Made by a program: the position numbers and the translations under genes
Shown: piece by piece, positions 8,040 through 14,581 of the stretch
Numbering within the stretch: the stretch's first letter is position 1
Layout: every line of letters starts with the position of its first letter
Notes under the pieces: generated by a model
What the model was told of the DNA's origin: nothing
The model's database searches: none
Seen by the model: the letters and a program-made list of their open reading frames with translations, nothing else
NCBI GenBank assembly: GCA_965603355.1
Contig: CBFDCQ010000058.1
Span: forward strand, 1-20,582
From: CBFDCQ01 sp965603355
GTDB lineage: Bacteria > Hydrogenedentota > CAZGCA01 > CBFDCQ01
DNA length: 20,582 nt
Direction of reading: 5' to 3'

Positions 8040-9509
8040 TTATAACGATTGCGAGAGTTGTTTCAACTCCTTGTACCGTTGAAGCTTCTCGTCCCACTCG
8101 GCGGAATCCAGCGGTTCATACGCAGCCAGCTCAAAACTGTTTCGCATAACCTGACGGATCTCATCGCGTCCGCGCAGGTCTCCCAGGGCAACCGCCTGGA
8201 TCAGAGCGTTGCCAACTGCTGTGCACTCCGCCGGTCCTGCGTGAACGCGTATCCGGCACGCATTGGCCGTTAACTGACATAGCAGCCTGTTGGCCACGCC
8301 TCCACCAACCATGAACAGCTCGTCGCTGCGTCTGCCGGTCAGTTCGCTCATTACTTCCAGACTGTGTGCATACTCCAGCGCCAGACTCTCGAGCACAGAC
8401 CTTACCAGTTCACCACGCGTTTCAGGCTTGGCCTGTCCGCACCGCTCGAACAGATCCAGCAGAGACGCCTCCATATCCGCCGGCGCCATAAGTGAACTGT
8501 CTGCGACGTCGATCCACCCAGCCGCGCGGGCCTCGGCCGCTTCGGCCGTCATGCGGCTATAGTCCCATGGATCGGCGGTCGTGTCCCACTTGCGCCGAAG
8601 TCCCTGAACCAGCCAGAGACCCAGAATGTTCCGGCACGAGAACCACCCGCTCAGACTGTACTCGTTAGAGAAACCTTCATGCAACGCCTCCGACGTGATG
8701 AGTGGATCCTCGCAGAGTTTGCCCAGAATGCTCCATGTACCGCAGCTCAGGAACGCCCAGTTGTCCCCGGTCGCCGGAATTGCCGCTACTACTGCGCCGG
8801 TATCATGCCCGCATGTCGCGATGACGGGTACCTCGCCCAGATCAACTTGTTTCCGCACTGAGTCCTGCAGTCCGCCAAGCGTCGTACCCGGCTCGACCAG
8901 TTCGCAGAAAACATCCGGCAACCCAAAGCGCTCGATCACCTCGCGGCACCACCGGCCGTCAATTGCCATCAGGTTCGACGTGCTCGCGATGGACCTCTCC
9001 GAAGCCTTGACGCCGGTTAAGAAGTAGTTGAACAGGTCGGGCATGTTCAGGAACGTCTCTGCCGTTGCCAGGATCTGTGAACCGTTCTTCTTCATGGCGA
9101 GTAGTTGAAAGAGTGAACTGATAGCCCACGGTTCACACGATGTCGCCGCGAATATCTCCTCCGTCGACATGATAGCGTTGGAATACTCGTAGATGTTATC
9201 GGTTCTGGAGTCGCGGTAGTGTACCGGGTTCGCCAGAAGCTGACCGTCCGGCCCGAGCAGGCCGAAGTCCACGCCCCATGTGTCTACCCCGATGCCTGCA
9301 GGACAGATCTGGCGCGCGCTGCACTTTCTCAGCGCTTCCAAAACCTCGGCGAACTGGAGCGGGAAGTCCCAGTACAGCGTTCCGCCCAACTGCACCGGGC
9401 TGTTGACAAAACGGTGGATCTCCTCCGCTGCGACTTTGCCGTCGCGGAGGCTGACAAGGACCCCTCGACCGTTTTCCGCGCCCAGATCTATGGCGAGATA
9501 CGTTGACAT
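8040..9509 (-). CDS. Rhamnulokinase-like FGGY sugar kinase
   Basis: This enzyme phosphorylates a ketose (rhamnulose or fuculose type) with ATP, the step after the isomerase. The 489-aa length equals that of E. coli RhaB. Motifs in order: LAIDLGAENGR (phosphate loop, 5-15), GVDTWGVDFGLL (74-85), YRDSRT (98-103), NMPDLFNYFLTG, CGHDTGAVVAAIP with the likely catalytic Asp at about 236, LSCGTWSILG, and MVGGGVANRLLCQLTAN near the C-terminus. It resembles rhamnulokinase more than enterobacterial fuculokinase, although its partner isomerase is FucI-like; this pairing is discussed in the findings. It is the first gene of the sugar operon. The ATG at 9509 follows GGGGAAAGGTGA, an acceptable SD region. 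Confidence 0.9.
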   Translation of the reverse strand: MSTYLAIDLGAENGRGVLVSLRDGKVAAEEIHRFVNSPVQLGGTLYWDFPLQFAEVLEALRKCSARQICPAGIGVDTWGVDFGLLGPDGQLLANPVHYRDSRTDNIYEYSNAIMSTEEIFAATSCEPWAISSLFQLLAMKKNGSQILATAETFLNMPDLFNYFLTGVKASERSIASTSNLMAIDGRWCREVIERFGLPDVFCELVEPGTTLGGLQDSVRKQVDLGEVPVIATCGHDTGAVVAAIPATGDNWAFLSCGTWSILGKLCEDPLITSEALHEGFSNEYSLSGWFSCRNILGLWLVQGLRRKWDTTADPWDYSRMTAEAAEARAAGWIDVADSSLMAPADMEASLLDLFERCGQAKPETRGELVRSVLESLALEYAHSLEVMSELTGRRSDELFMVGGGVANRLLCQLTANACRIRVHAGPAECTAVGNALIQAVALGDLRGRDEIRQVMRNSFELAAYEPLDSAEWDEKLQRYKELKQLSQSL

Positions 9510-9611
9510 TCACCTTTCCCCATGGAACAAACAGGCAATCGCACAAACTCACAGCGACATCTATGCCCGTCGTTTACCCGAGTGTTATGGAGTTGTGAGC
9601 GTTTGGTGACT

Positions 9612-9641
9612 ATATTACAACAACCAGGCGGGAGGCGTCCA
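9612..9641 (-). promoter_or_regulatory. Possible promoter of the sugar operon
   Basis: The 180 bases between the RNase H-fold gene and the kinase should hold the operon promoter. The best candidate by eye is TGGACG (9641-9636) and TAATAT (9617-9612) with an 18-base spacer on the minus strand, each matching four of six consensus bases. Such a weak box is compatible with an activator-dependent sugar promoter. I found no convincing palindromic operator in this interval. Confidence 0.28.
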
Positions 9642-9689
9642 GTACGACATGACCTCCTTGGCACGGTTTGCCGGCACAGATCCCCGGTC

Positions 9690-10943
9690 TTACCTCGAAT
9701 CAATCTTGCGTTCTATTCTCGCCAGCCGGTATTGAATTTCGCCTATGCTGTCCTCGCCTGCGCCGATGTGCCTCGCGACCGCTATGCACGCCTGACAGAT
9801 CGTGTGCGCTTCCTTCAGGTCGTGCTCGCGATGTTCCAGATGTTTTGCCATCTCGATCCGAGGCCCTACATCGTCAGGATAGTGTTTCGCAAGTTGACAC
9901 CAGATTGAGTGCGCTTGTTCCCATCGATGCTGCCGTTTGAGCGACAAGGCCAGCACGTACAGTGCATGTCGGGCATCGTCCGGTTCGAGGCCCGAGTCAT
10001 ACGCATCTGAAGCGTGGCGCTCCGACCGGGGATACCTTCTCTGGCGGAAATGAAGCCGTGCCAGGCTCAGTAGGTCCAACGGATGGGCTTCTACAAGGTC
10101 GGGCGGGGCCGTCACAAGCTGCGCCGCACGTGACGCGAGCGCTGCCAGCGAGAGAACGTCCTGCTCATTGTGATAGAACACGGGCGCCAACCGTCGGGCA
10201 TCGCGTGTGCGTAAGTAGTTGAAGTAAATCTGAGGAATGAGGTGGCTGGGTATATCGCCGTGGCGCGTCAGCTCGAGCACCTCGCGTTCCACGTTCCCCA
10301 GGGAACAATCCCGGAGTCGCGCACGCCACAGTCGTCGTGCCACGTGCAACATGTCGAGATGCGGCACATCTTCAAGATTGATGCGGATGCGGGAAGTTAT
10401 GAATCGCGTCTGGAGCAGCGGAATATCGAACGATTTGCCGTTGTACGTGACGACACCTTCCGCATCCCGGAAGAGGTCCGCCAGCGCCACGAGCATCGCC
10501 TCCTCTTCGTCAAAATCGCGCATGAAATACTGGCGTAAAACGAGGTTCCCACCTTCAAATCGACCGACACCTACGAGAAACGCGTAAGTTCCTGTTCCTC
10601 CAGAAAGGCCGGTCGTCTCGGTATCGAGAAAAAGCGCACGGTCAAGCCGAAACTCGCGCAGCTCGTCGTCGTTCGCCATCGTGGCTATAGTATCCCCGCC
10701 GACCTGTTGCGCGGTGAGCAGCGCAACGTTGCCGTGGTGCTCCGTGACTGAACTCGTGCGGGTCGCAAGGAAGAACCTGCCCAAATCGTTCTCGGCCACC
10801 TCTCCCTTAACGACCTGCTCTAGCTCGCACTCTTCCGGCACGCCCTGCGCACGTTGCGCGGGCGCCTGTTCAAAGACCTCTCCAGCGGTCATCAGCCCGC
10901 TCAACTCCTTGAGTCGAGCGATCATGTCGGGATCCGTGACCAT
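9690..10943 (-). CDS. YprB-like ribonuclease H-fold (predicted 3'-5' exonuclease) protein with C-terminal TPR-like region
   Basis: The 417-aa product contains an RNase_H_2/YprB-type DEDD nuclease domain. The acidic residues sit in FLDTETTGL (Asp107, Glu109), YNGKSFDIPLL (Asp173) and YHNEQDVLSLAAL (Asp262). The family's HLDMLHVARRLW and CSLGNVEREVL segments lie between them (about 196-224). Residues from about 285 onward are helical and TPR-like (repeated LARLHFRQRRYPRSERHA and ALSLKRQHRWEQAHSIW units). The first 100 residues are less conserved. The family is predicted to act on nucleic acids, but its substrate is not established. The YprA-type helicase often found with it is absent here. ATG at 10943 has a strong AAGGAGGA (10947-10954) and its own promoter. 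It is probably unrelated to the sugar operon downstream. Confidence 0.87.
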   Translation of the reverse strand: MVTDPDMIARLKELSGLMTAGEVFEQAPAQRAQGVPEECELEQVVKGEVAENDLGRFFLATRTSSVTEHHGNVALLTAQQVGGDTIATMANDDELREFRLDRALFLDTETTGLSGGTGTYAFLVGVGRFEGGNLVLRQYFMRDFDEEEAMLVALADLFRDAEGVVTYNGKSFDIPLLQTRFITSRIRINLEDVPHLDMLHVARRLWRARLRDCSLGNVEREVLELTRHGDIPSHLIPQIYFNYLRTRDARRLAPVFYHNEQDVLSLAALASRAAQLVTAPPDLVEAHPLDLLSLARLHFRQRRYPRSERHASDAYDSGLEPDDARHALYVLALSLKRQHRWEQAHSIWCQLAKHYPDDVGPRIEMAKHLEHREHDLKEAHTICQACIAVARHIGAGEDSIGEIQYRLARIERKIDSR

Positions 10944-10983
10944 CTGTCCTCCTTGATAGGGAATACAACCAGCGACCCGATAA

Positions 10984-11013
10984 ATAATAGCCAGATGGCA
11001 TCTCGAAAGTCAA
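10984..11013 (-). promoter_or_regulatory. Sigma70-type promoter of the RNase H-fold gene
   Basis: On the minus strand, TTGACT (11013-11008) and TATTAT (10989-10984) are separated by 18 bases, each matching five of six consensus bases. Transcription should start about 35 bases before the ATG at 10943, leaving room for the strong SD sequence at 10947-10954. Confidence 0.65.
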
Positions 11014-11088
11014 TCTCGACGGCAGGTGTGCAAGGCAAGTGGACGGCACTCGCAAAAAGCGTTTTCCAGAGTTGGCGCGGGAAGGCAG

Positions 11089-11109
11089 GGGCAGGTCTCA
11101 GACCCGCCC
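11089..11109 (-). terminator. Hairpin at the end of the sigma/DUF4252 operon, possible terminator without a U-tract
   Basis: The minus strand reads GGGCGGGTC-TGA-GACCTGCCC, a nine-pair stem with one G-U pair and a three-base loop, about 60 bases after the stop codon of the lipoprotein gene at 11167. It is not followed by a T run, so it is not a classical intrinsic terminator. It may stabilise the 3' end or act with another factor. It is placed between the end of the operon and the next gene's promoter. Confidence 0.35.
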
Positions 11110-11166
11110 GCCTAATGGCTTAACCGTGGTTGGCACGAACGGCGTGGTCTCAGTGCAGGTTTGCGC

Positions 11167-11757
11167 TCAGTCAAGCGCGAAAACAGGAACGAGACTCTTT
11201 GTGCCAGATTCCTCCAGCGCTTGGGCAAAGAGCCGGTCGAGACGGCCTCTCAGACGCACCAGGACGAGTTCGTCCGGTTCGAGCGCTAGAACGTACAGGT
11301 TCCGGATGCTTCGACGGTGCTCTTGATAGAGTATCCACACGATTTGGTCCTCTTCCCGAGCTCTAATAAGCACGTCCCAGCCTTTGCGTTCAAGCAGCCG
11401 TCTCAACCGCTTGGGGAGGTTGACCTCGTTCAGCGGCGGAAGCGATTTGACATCATACACCGCGACGCTCACACCGGATATATCCTTCAGGTACTTTCTG
11501 GCATCTCGCGTGTCCGGTATGACCAGGCACAAGCATTTCATTGTTCCCATCGCCATCCTGCCGATCGATAGTTCGACTTCCTTTTCGAAACGGGCATCCG
11601 GCATCTGAGTCTCGAGCTCACGACGCACTTCCGCCAGCTCTCGCGCACTGAGAGAAAAACAACCGCTGAACAGCGTCATTACCGCGACAAGCGCCAACAA
11701 CTTGTGAGCAGTCGGTCGCTGCCTGCTCAAATGGACTCCAGACTTAGGGTCAGTCAT
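11167..11757 (-). CDS. Exported DUF4252-like protein, probable lipoprotein
   Basis: The 196-aa product has a hydrophobic N-terminal segment ending in LFSGC, a plausible lipobox with Cys at about 33, after an unusually long charged n-region. The mature part parallels the two DUF4252-type proteins nearby: LPKRLRRLLERKGWDVLIRAREEDQIVWILYQ followed by IRNLYVLALEPDELVLVRLRGRLD matches their KKGW-x4-SIREEGQTVDILLR and IAGLAVLVVEADQVVLLNIVGELD. It is the most divergent of the three. Its ATG overlaps the upstream gene's TGA by eight bases and has a strong AAGGAGG five to seven bases before it, so it is clearly the last gene of the sigma factor operon. It is likely anchored to a membrane on the periplasmic face. 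DUF4252 function is not known. Confidence 0.78.
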   Translation of the reverse strand: MTDPKSGVHLSRQRPTAHKLLALVAVMTLFSGCFSLSARELAEVRRELETQMPDARFEKEVELSIGRMAMGTMKCLCLVIPDTRDARKYLKDISGVSVAVYDVKSLPPLNEVNLPKRLRRLLERKGWDVLIRAREEDQIVWILYQEHRRSIRNLYVLALEPDELVLVRLRGRLDRLFAQALEESGTKSLVPVFALD

Positions 11758-12400
11758 CTAATTCCTCCTTCTCCGGAAGCGGCTCGTCCGCACCCGGCAC
11801 CGGCGCTTCATCCACCGGTTCCTTGGGGTCCATCTTCAGTGGCATCTTAAGGGCGGGCATGTCCGGCAAGCCCAGGTTGCCCGTTAGCTTGCCGAGCAGG
11901 GCGGGGTCGAGTTCACCGACGATGTTAAGTAACACCACCTGGTCGGCTTCAACCACAAGCACGGCCAGTCCGGCAATCGACTCCTTCCGCATCCTCAATA
12001 GAATGTCAACCGTCTGGCCCTCCTCTCTAATGCTAACCATCTTCTCCCAACCTTTTTTCGCAAGGCTCTTGGCCAGCGAAGCGGCGTTTTTCGAGGCCAA
12101 CTTTCTGTCATGGTCCTCGACATCCCGGAATACTCGTACCTGGATCAGCTTAAGCTTCCTCAACAGCTTGCCGAGCTCAGGCTCATCTCTTCCCACCATT
12201 GCGGAAATCATCTGCAGCAGCGGTTCCCGGATGAATATTTCAATAGAGGGCGCTTTCAAACCGCCAGGCCTTTCAACGCCGAAGTCTACATAACCCGGAT
12301 CCTTCCTGAGAGCGTCTTTCTCAAGATCTCCTTGAGCTCGCGCCTCCATGGCGACAGTCAGCACCATCAAACCGGCGAGCAAACATCTAGTCAGCCGCAT
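11750..12400 (-). CDS. Exported DUF4252 family protein with acidic, proline-rich tail
   Basis: The 216-aa product has a clear signal peptide (residues 1 to about 22, ending ARAQ). The core shows the pattern shared with the gene at 13730-14320: IEIFIREPLLQMISAMVG, EPELGKLLRKLKLIQVRVF, KKGWEKMVSIREEGQTVDIL and VVLLNIVGELDPALLGKL, which fits DUF4252. The last 30 residues are acidic and proline-rich (DPKEPVDEAPVPGADEPLPE), absent from its paralogues. The start region, including the SD sequence and first seven codons, is nearly identical to that of the third paralogue, evidence of recent duplication. It lies 28 bases after the anti-sigma gene and overlaps the next gene. It is probably an effector or sensor output of the ECF system, by context only. 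Confidence 0.85.
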   Translation of the reverse strand: MRLTRCLLAGLMVLTVAMEARAQGDLEKDALRKDPGYVDFGVERPGGLKAPSIEIFIREPLLQMISAMVGRDEPELGKLLRKLKLIQVRVFRDVEDHDRKLASKNAASLAKSLAKKGWEKMVSIREEGQTVDILLRMRKESIAGLAVLVVEADQVVLLNIVGELDPALLGKLTGNLGLPDMPALKMPLKMDPKEPVDEAPVPGADEPLPEKEELDD

Positions 12401-12428
12401 ATCGATCCTCCTCCCTACTCATACGCTC

Positions 12429-12974
12429 TCAGCTTGTAGGTTCTTCTTCGAATACGTCCGAAAAGGCTTTCCGTATGGGGTGCACTATCCTCGATTCAAG
12501 CACGTCATCACGCACGGTAAACGCGCTGCGGCGGCCGATTTCACCAACGTACGCCAACGTCCATCTGACTTGCTGCTCCGCGCGCACAATCTCCTCGGGA
12601 GTCACCGTCGGGGGAGGCGGCTTGGCTCCCTTGATGACCAGTGCGGTAATCGCCACCAAGAGCAGCATAGCCGCAAGAGCGGCCGGACGCCATACCCGTG
12701 GGTACCACCCGGCTGGCCTCCGCGCTGCACGCGGCTCCTTTCCGACTCGGTCGAGTACGGCATCTGCAATCCGGTCCGGACACCGCTGTTCCGGGAGATC
12801 CCTCAGCGCCAGATTCAGCCGTTTAGCCAACGCCAGTTCCTCCGCGCAAGCCTGGCATCCTGACAGATGTGACTCGAGCCTGGCCGCCTCATCCGCAGTC
12901 AAATCGCCATCAAGGTAAGCTTCAATCACCTGGCGTGCCCACGCGCATGTCGTCTCTTCGTCAGATCTGGCCAT
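12429..12974 (-). CDS. Zinc-type transmembrane anti-sigma factor (zf-HC2)
   Basis: This 181-aa protein should hold the ECF sigma factor inactive at the membrane until a signal releases it. The N-terminal cytoplasmic domain has the H-x3-C-x2-C zinc motif in HLSGCQACAEE (His36, Cys40, Cys43), preceded by the helix VIEAYLDGDLTADEAARLESH typical of ZAS-domain anti-sigma factors. A single membrane segment spans about 98-115 (AALAAMLLLVAITALVI). A periplasmic domain of about 65 residues follows and resembles nothing I recognise. It overlaps the sigma gene by 14 bases, so the two are translated together, which helps keep their amounts balanced. Identification rests on the motif, topology and gene order together. 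Confidence 0.92.
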   Translation of the reverse strand: MARSDEETTCAWARQVIEAYLDGDLTADEAARLESHLSGCQACAEELALAKRLNLALRDLPEQRCPDRIADAVLDRVGKEPRAARRPAGWYPRVWRPAALAAMLLLVAITALVIKGAKPPPPTVTPEEIVRAEQQVRWTLAYVGEIGRRSAFTVRDDVLESRIVHPIRKAFSDVFEEEPTS

Positions 12975-13491
12975 GCCCTACCCTTTCTCGCAACTGCTCG
13001 CGAAGCATCCGCCGACCGCGATGCAGATAGACTTTCACGGTGTTCAAGGGTACGCCGAGCACCTCGCCTATTTCCGCGTACGTCATATCCTGTATCTCCC
13101 GCAGTATAACAATTGTGCGATAGGGATCGCCAAGGCGTTCGACCGCCTCTCTGAGCTGCTGTTTTAAATCCGATATTTCCATAACGGAGCTAGGATCCGG
13201 TTGAGCGTCTGCGGCCGATGTCAGCATCACTTCGTAGCCTTCGTCTGCAACAACCGCGCGGTAGCTCCGTCGTTTGCGGATCGCGTCAATGCAGGCGTTC
13301 CTCGTGACACGTATAAGCCATGGTCTAATGCTGTCCATCTTGACCTTGTGCCAGTTCTTCCACAACCGAACCAGAACTTCTTGAGTCACGTCCTCCGCAT
13401 CCTGAGCATTGCCAAGGCAATAGAACGAAAATGTATATACACGGTGTCGATGCTGCTCAACGATTTCCCTGAAATCCGGCATCCTTTTCAT
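12961..13491 (-). CDS. ECF-type RNA polymerase sigma factor
   Basis: The 176-aa product has only regions sigma2 (about 9-75, with NAQDAEDVTQEVLVRLWKN and RPWLIRVTRNACIDAIRKRR) and sigma4 (about 115-170, with AVERLGDPYRTIVILREI, MTYAEIGEVLGVPLNTVKVYLHRGRRMLRE), the standard ECF architecture. It redirects RNA polymerase to a small regulon when released by its anti-sigma partner, encoded immediately downstream with a 14-base overlap. A candidate ECF promoter at 13504-13529 suggests autoregulation. The -10 element is only 12 bases from the ATG at 13491, so the leader would be very short; the in-frame ATG at 13482 is an alternative start. No extra C-terminal domain is present. Confidence 0.95.
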   Translation of the reverse strand: MKRMPDFREIVEQHRHRVYTFSFYCLGNAQDAEDVTQEVLVRLWKNWHKVKMDSIRPWLIRVTRNACIDAIRKRRSYRAVVADEGYEVMLTSAADAQPDPSSVMEISDLKQQLREAVERLGDPYRTIVILREIQDMTYAEIGEVLGVPLNTVKVYLHRGRRMLREQLRERVGHGQI

Positions 13492-13503
13492 CCACTTATA
13501 ACA

Positions 13504-13529
13504 ACGTATGGCAACCCAGAAATGTTACA
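13504..13529 (-). promoter_or_regulatory. Candidate ECF-type autoregulated promoter of the sigma operon
   Basis: On the minus strand, TGTAACATTT (13529-13520) is followed by GGG in the spacer and CATACGT (13510-13504). The TGTAAC to CGT distance is 17 bases. This resembles known ECF promoters with an AAC -35 core and a CGT -10 core. The same 26-base layout, identical at 20 positions, occurs before the DUF4252 gene at 13730-14320. No sigma70 box was seen in this gap. Confidence 0.65.
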
Positions 13530-13635
13530 GACAGCCCCCACCCTGTGTTAAGATACCGCTCAATGGGAAAAGGTTCAACTGCAAGTGACCGGTCCGGGCA
13601 CGAGGAGGGCCAATGGAACACTACAGGGGCACACT

Positions 13636-13677
13636 GAAAAGGACCGCAAACCCGCTCCAGTTCAAGGTTTGCGGCCC
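13636..13677 (-). terminator. Intrinsic terminator after the upstream DUF4252 gene
   Basis: On the minus strand, GGGCCGCAAACC (13677-13666) pairs with GGTTTGCGGTCC (13652-13641) through 12 base pairs including one G-U pair, around a loop of about 13 bases. TTTTC follows at once. It lies about 50 bases after the DUF4252 stop codon at 13730 and before the sigma promoter, so it separates the two transcription units. Confidence 0.85.
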
Positions 13678-13729
13678 AAATCCACTCCTTGCGGCGCGTT
13701 GATGAAAACGCAAGCTTCGTAAACCCGCG

Positions 13730-14320
13730 TTACTTCTCGACCTCCTCCGCAGAAGCCTTCTCGGTCGGAAGCTTAATGTTGCTGAACTTTTCCATGTCGA
13801 AGCCGACGTTGAATCCCCCTCCAAGGTTGGCCAGCATGGCCGGCTCGATTTCACCGGCGATATTCACGAAGACGGCCTCTTTCTCCTCAATCACAAACAC
13901 GAGCAATCCGGCAATCGTATCCTTCACGGTCTTGAGAAGGACGTTAACCGCCTGATCTTCCTCTCGCACGCGCACAACCGTCGTCCAGCCGTCCTTCTTG
14001 AGACGCTCCTCCATATCGGAGGCTTTTTGTCCGAGCCTCTTCGCCTGATCGCCCTCGATGGAAAACACCTGCACCCTCACAAGCTGAATCTTCGACAACA
14101 GCTCCGAGACCTCAGGTTCCTCACGTTGCACTACTGCCGAAGCCATCTTGAGTAGAGGGCGGTCGACGAAGACTTGCACGACGGGCTTAGTCAAGCCAAA
14201 CACTTCCTTTGGGTCAAAGTCCGCGTAACCCGGCAGTTTCTTTGCGTCAGTCTCCGCCCGGACACTCCCGAGCATACCCAGTACGAGCAAACCGATGAGC
14301 ACACACTTAGTCAGCCGCAT
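13730..14320 (-). CDS. Exported DUF4252 family protein, single-gene unit of the ECF regulon
   Basis: The 196-aa product has a signal peptide (MRLTKCVLIGLLVLGMLGSVRA, cleaved near residue 22). Its core matches the paralogue at 11750-12400 throughout: VVQVFVDRPLLKMASAVV, EPEVSELLSKIQLVRVQVF, KKDGWTTVVRVREEDQAVNVLLK, and AVFVNIAGEIEPAMLANL. A charged lysine/glutamate tail replaces the acidic proline-rich tail of the paralogue. It has a strong GGAGGAGGA before the ATG, its own ECF-type promoter (14403-14428), a leader of about 75 bases, and its own terminator. It is therefore transcribed separately from the sigma operon but probably by the same sigma factor. It should act in the periplasm or outer envelope; its biochemical activity is unknown. 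Confidence 0.86.
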   Translation of the reverse strand: MRLTKCVLIGLLVLGMLGSVRAETDAKKLPGYADFDPKEVFGLTKPVVQVFVDRPLLKMASAVVQREEPEVSELLSKIQLVRVQVFSIEGDQAKRLGQKASDMEERLKKDGWTTVVRVREEDQAVNVLLKTVKDTIAGLLVFVIEEKEAVFVNIAGEIEPAMLANLGGGFNVGFDMEKFSNIKLPTEKASAEEVEK

Positions 14321-14402
14321 ATCGCTCCTCCTCCTTAGAGTCCTGCATACCCCGAAACCGTAGCTTCCTCCAGCACCGCTCGCCTCGTCTTCACCCTTCT
14401 AT

Positions 14403-14428
14403 ACGCATGCCGGCCCGAAAATGTTACA
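14403..14428 (-). promoter_or_regulatory. Candidate ECF-type promoter of the DUF4252 gene
   Basis: On the minus strand, TGTAACATTT (14428-14419) and CATGCGT (14409-14403) keep exactly the spacing of the sigma-gene promoter at 13504-13529, and the GGG in the spacer is also kept. The surrounding sequence differs, so the conservation is confined to the promoter itself. Transcription should begin near 14396. Confidence 0.65.
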
Positions 14429-14499
14429 CTAGGAGGGATAAGCCTGCCTCGCGTATGTTCAGAATGACCCATATTACCGACTGTCGCGCCCGCCGGCAC

Positions 14500-14528
14500 T
14501 TGACTATTACCCTGCAAACGCATACAAT
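14500..14528 (+). promoter_or_regulatory. Sigma70-type promoter of the oxidoreductase gene cluster
   Basis: TTGACT (14500-14505) and TACAAT (14523-14528) are separated by exactly 17 bases, each one mismatch from consensus. Transcription should start near 14535, about 45 bases before the ATG at 14582. It diverges from the ECF-type promoter at 14403-14428, with about 70 bases between the two -35 regions. Confidence 0.78.
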
Positions 14529-14581
14529 ATTGGCCACGAACCCGGCTGATGAGCTAGCTCTTTACAGGGAGTGATACCGCT

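Noticed and set aside
9520..9600. LacI-type operator for the sugar operon around the CGTCGTTTACCCG stretch
   Set aside because: The sequence is not symmetric enough; it reads as a direct CGGG repeat rather than a palindrome.
9600..9660. Possible 11-codon leader peptide before the sugar kinase (ATG after AAGGAGGTC on the minus strand)
   Set aside because: The SD sequence is only about two bases from the ATG, the peptide has no sugar- or amino-acid-related logic, and no alternative hairpins for attenuation were seen.
11048..11068. CGC-AAAAA-GCG followed by TTTT on the plus strand, terminator-like
   Set aside because: A three-pair stem is too weak, and no plus-strand gene ends here.
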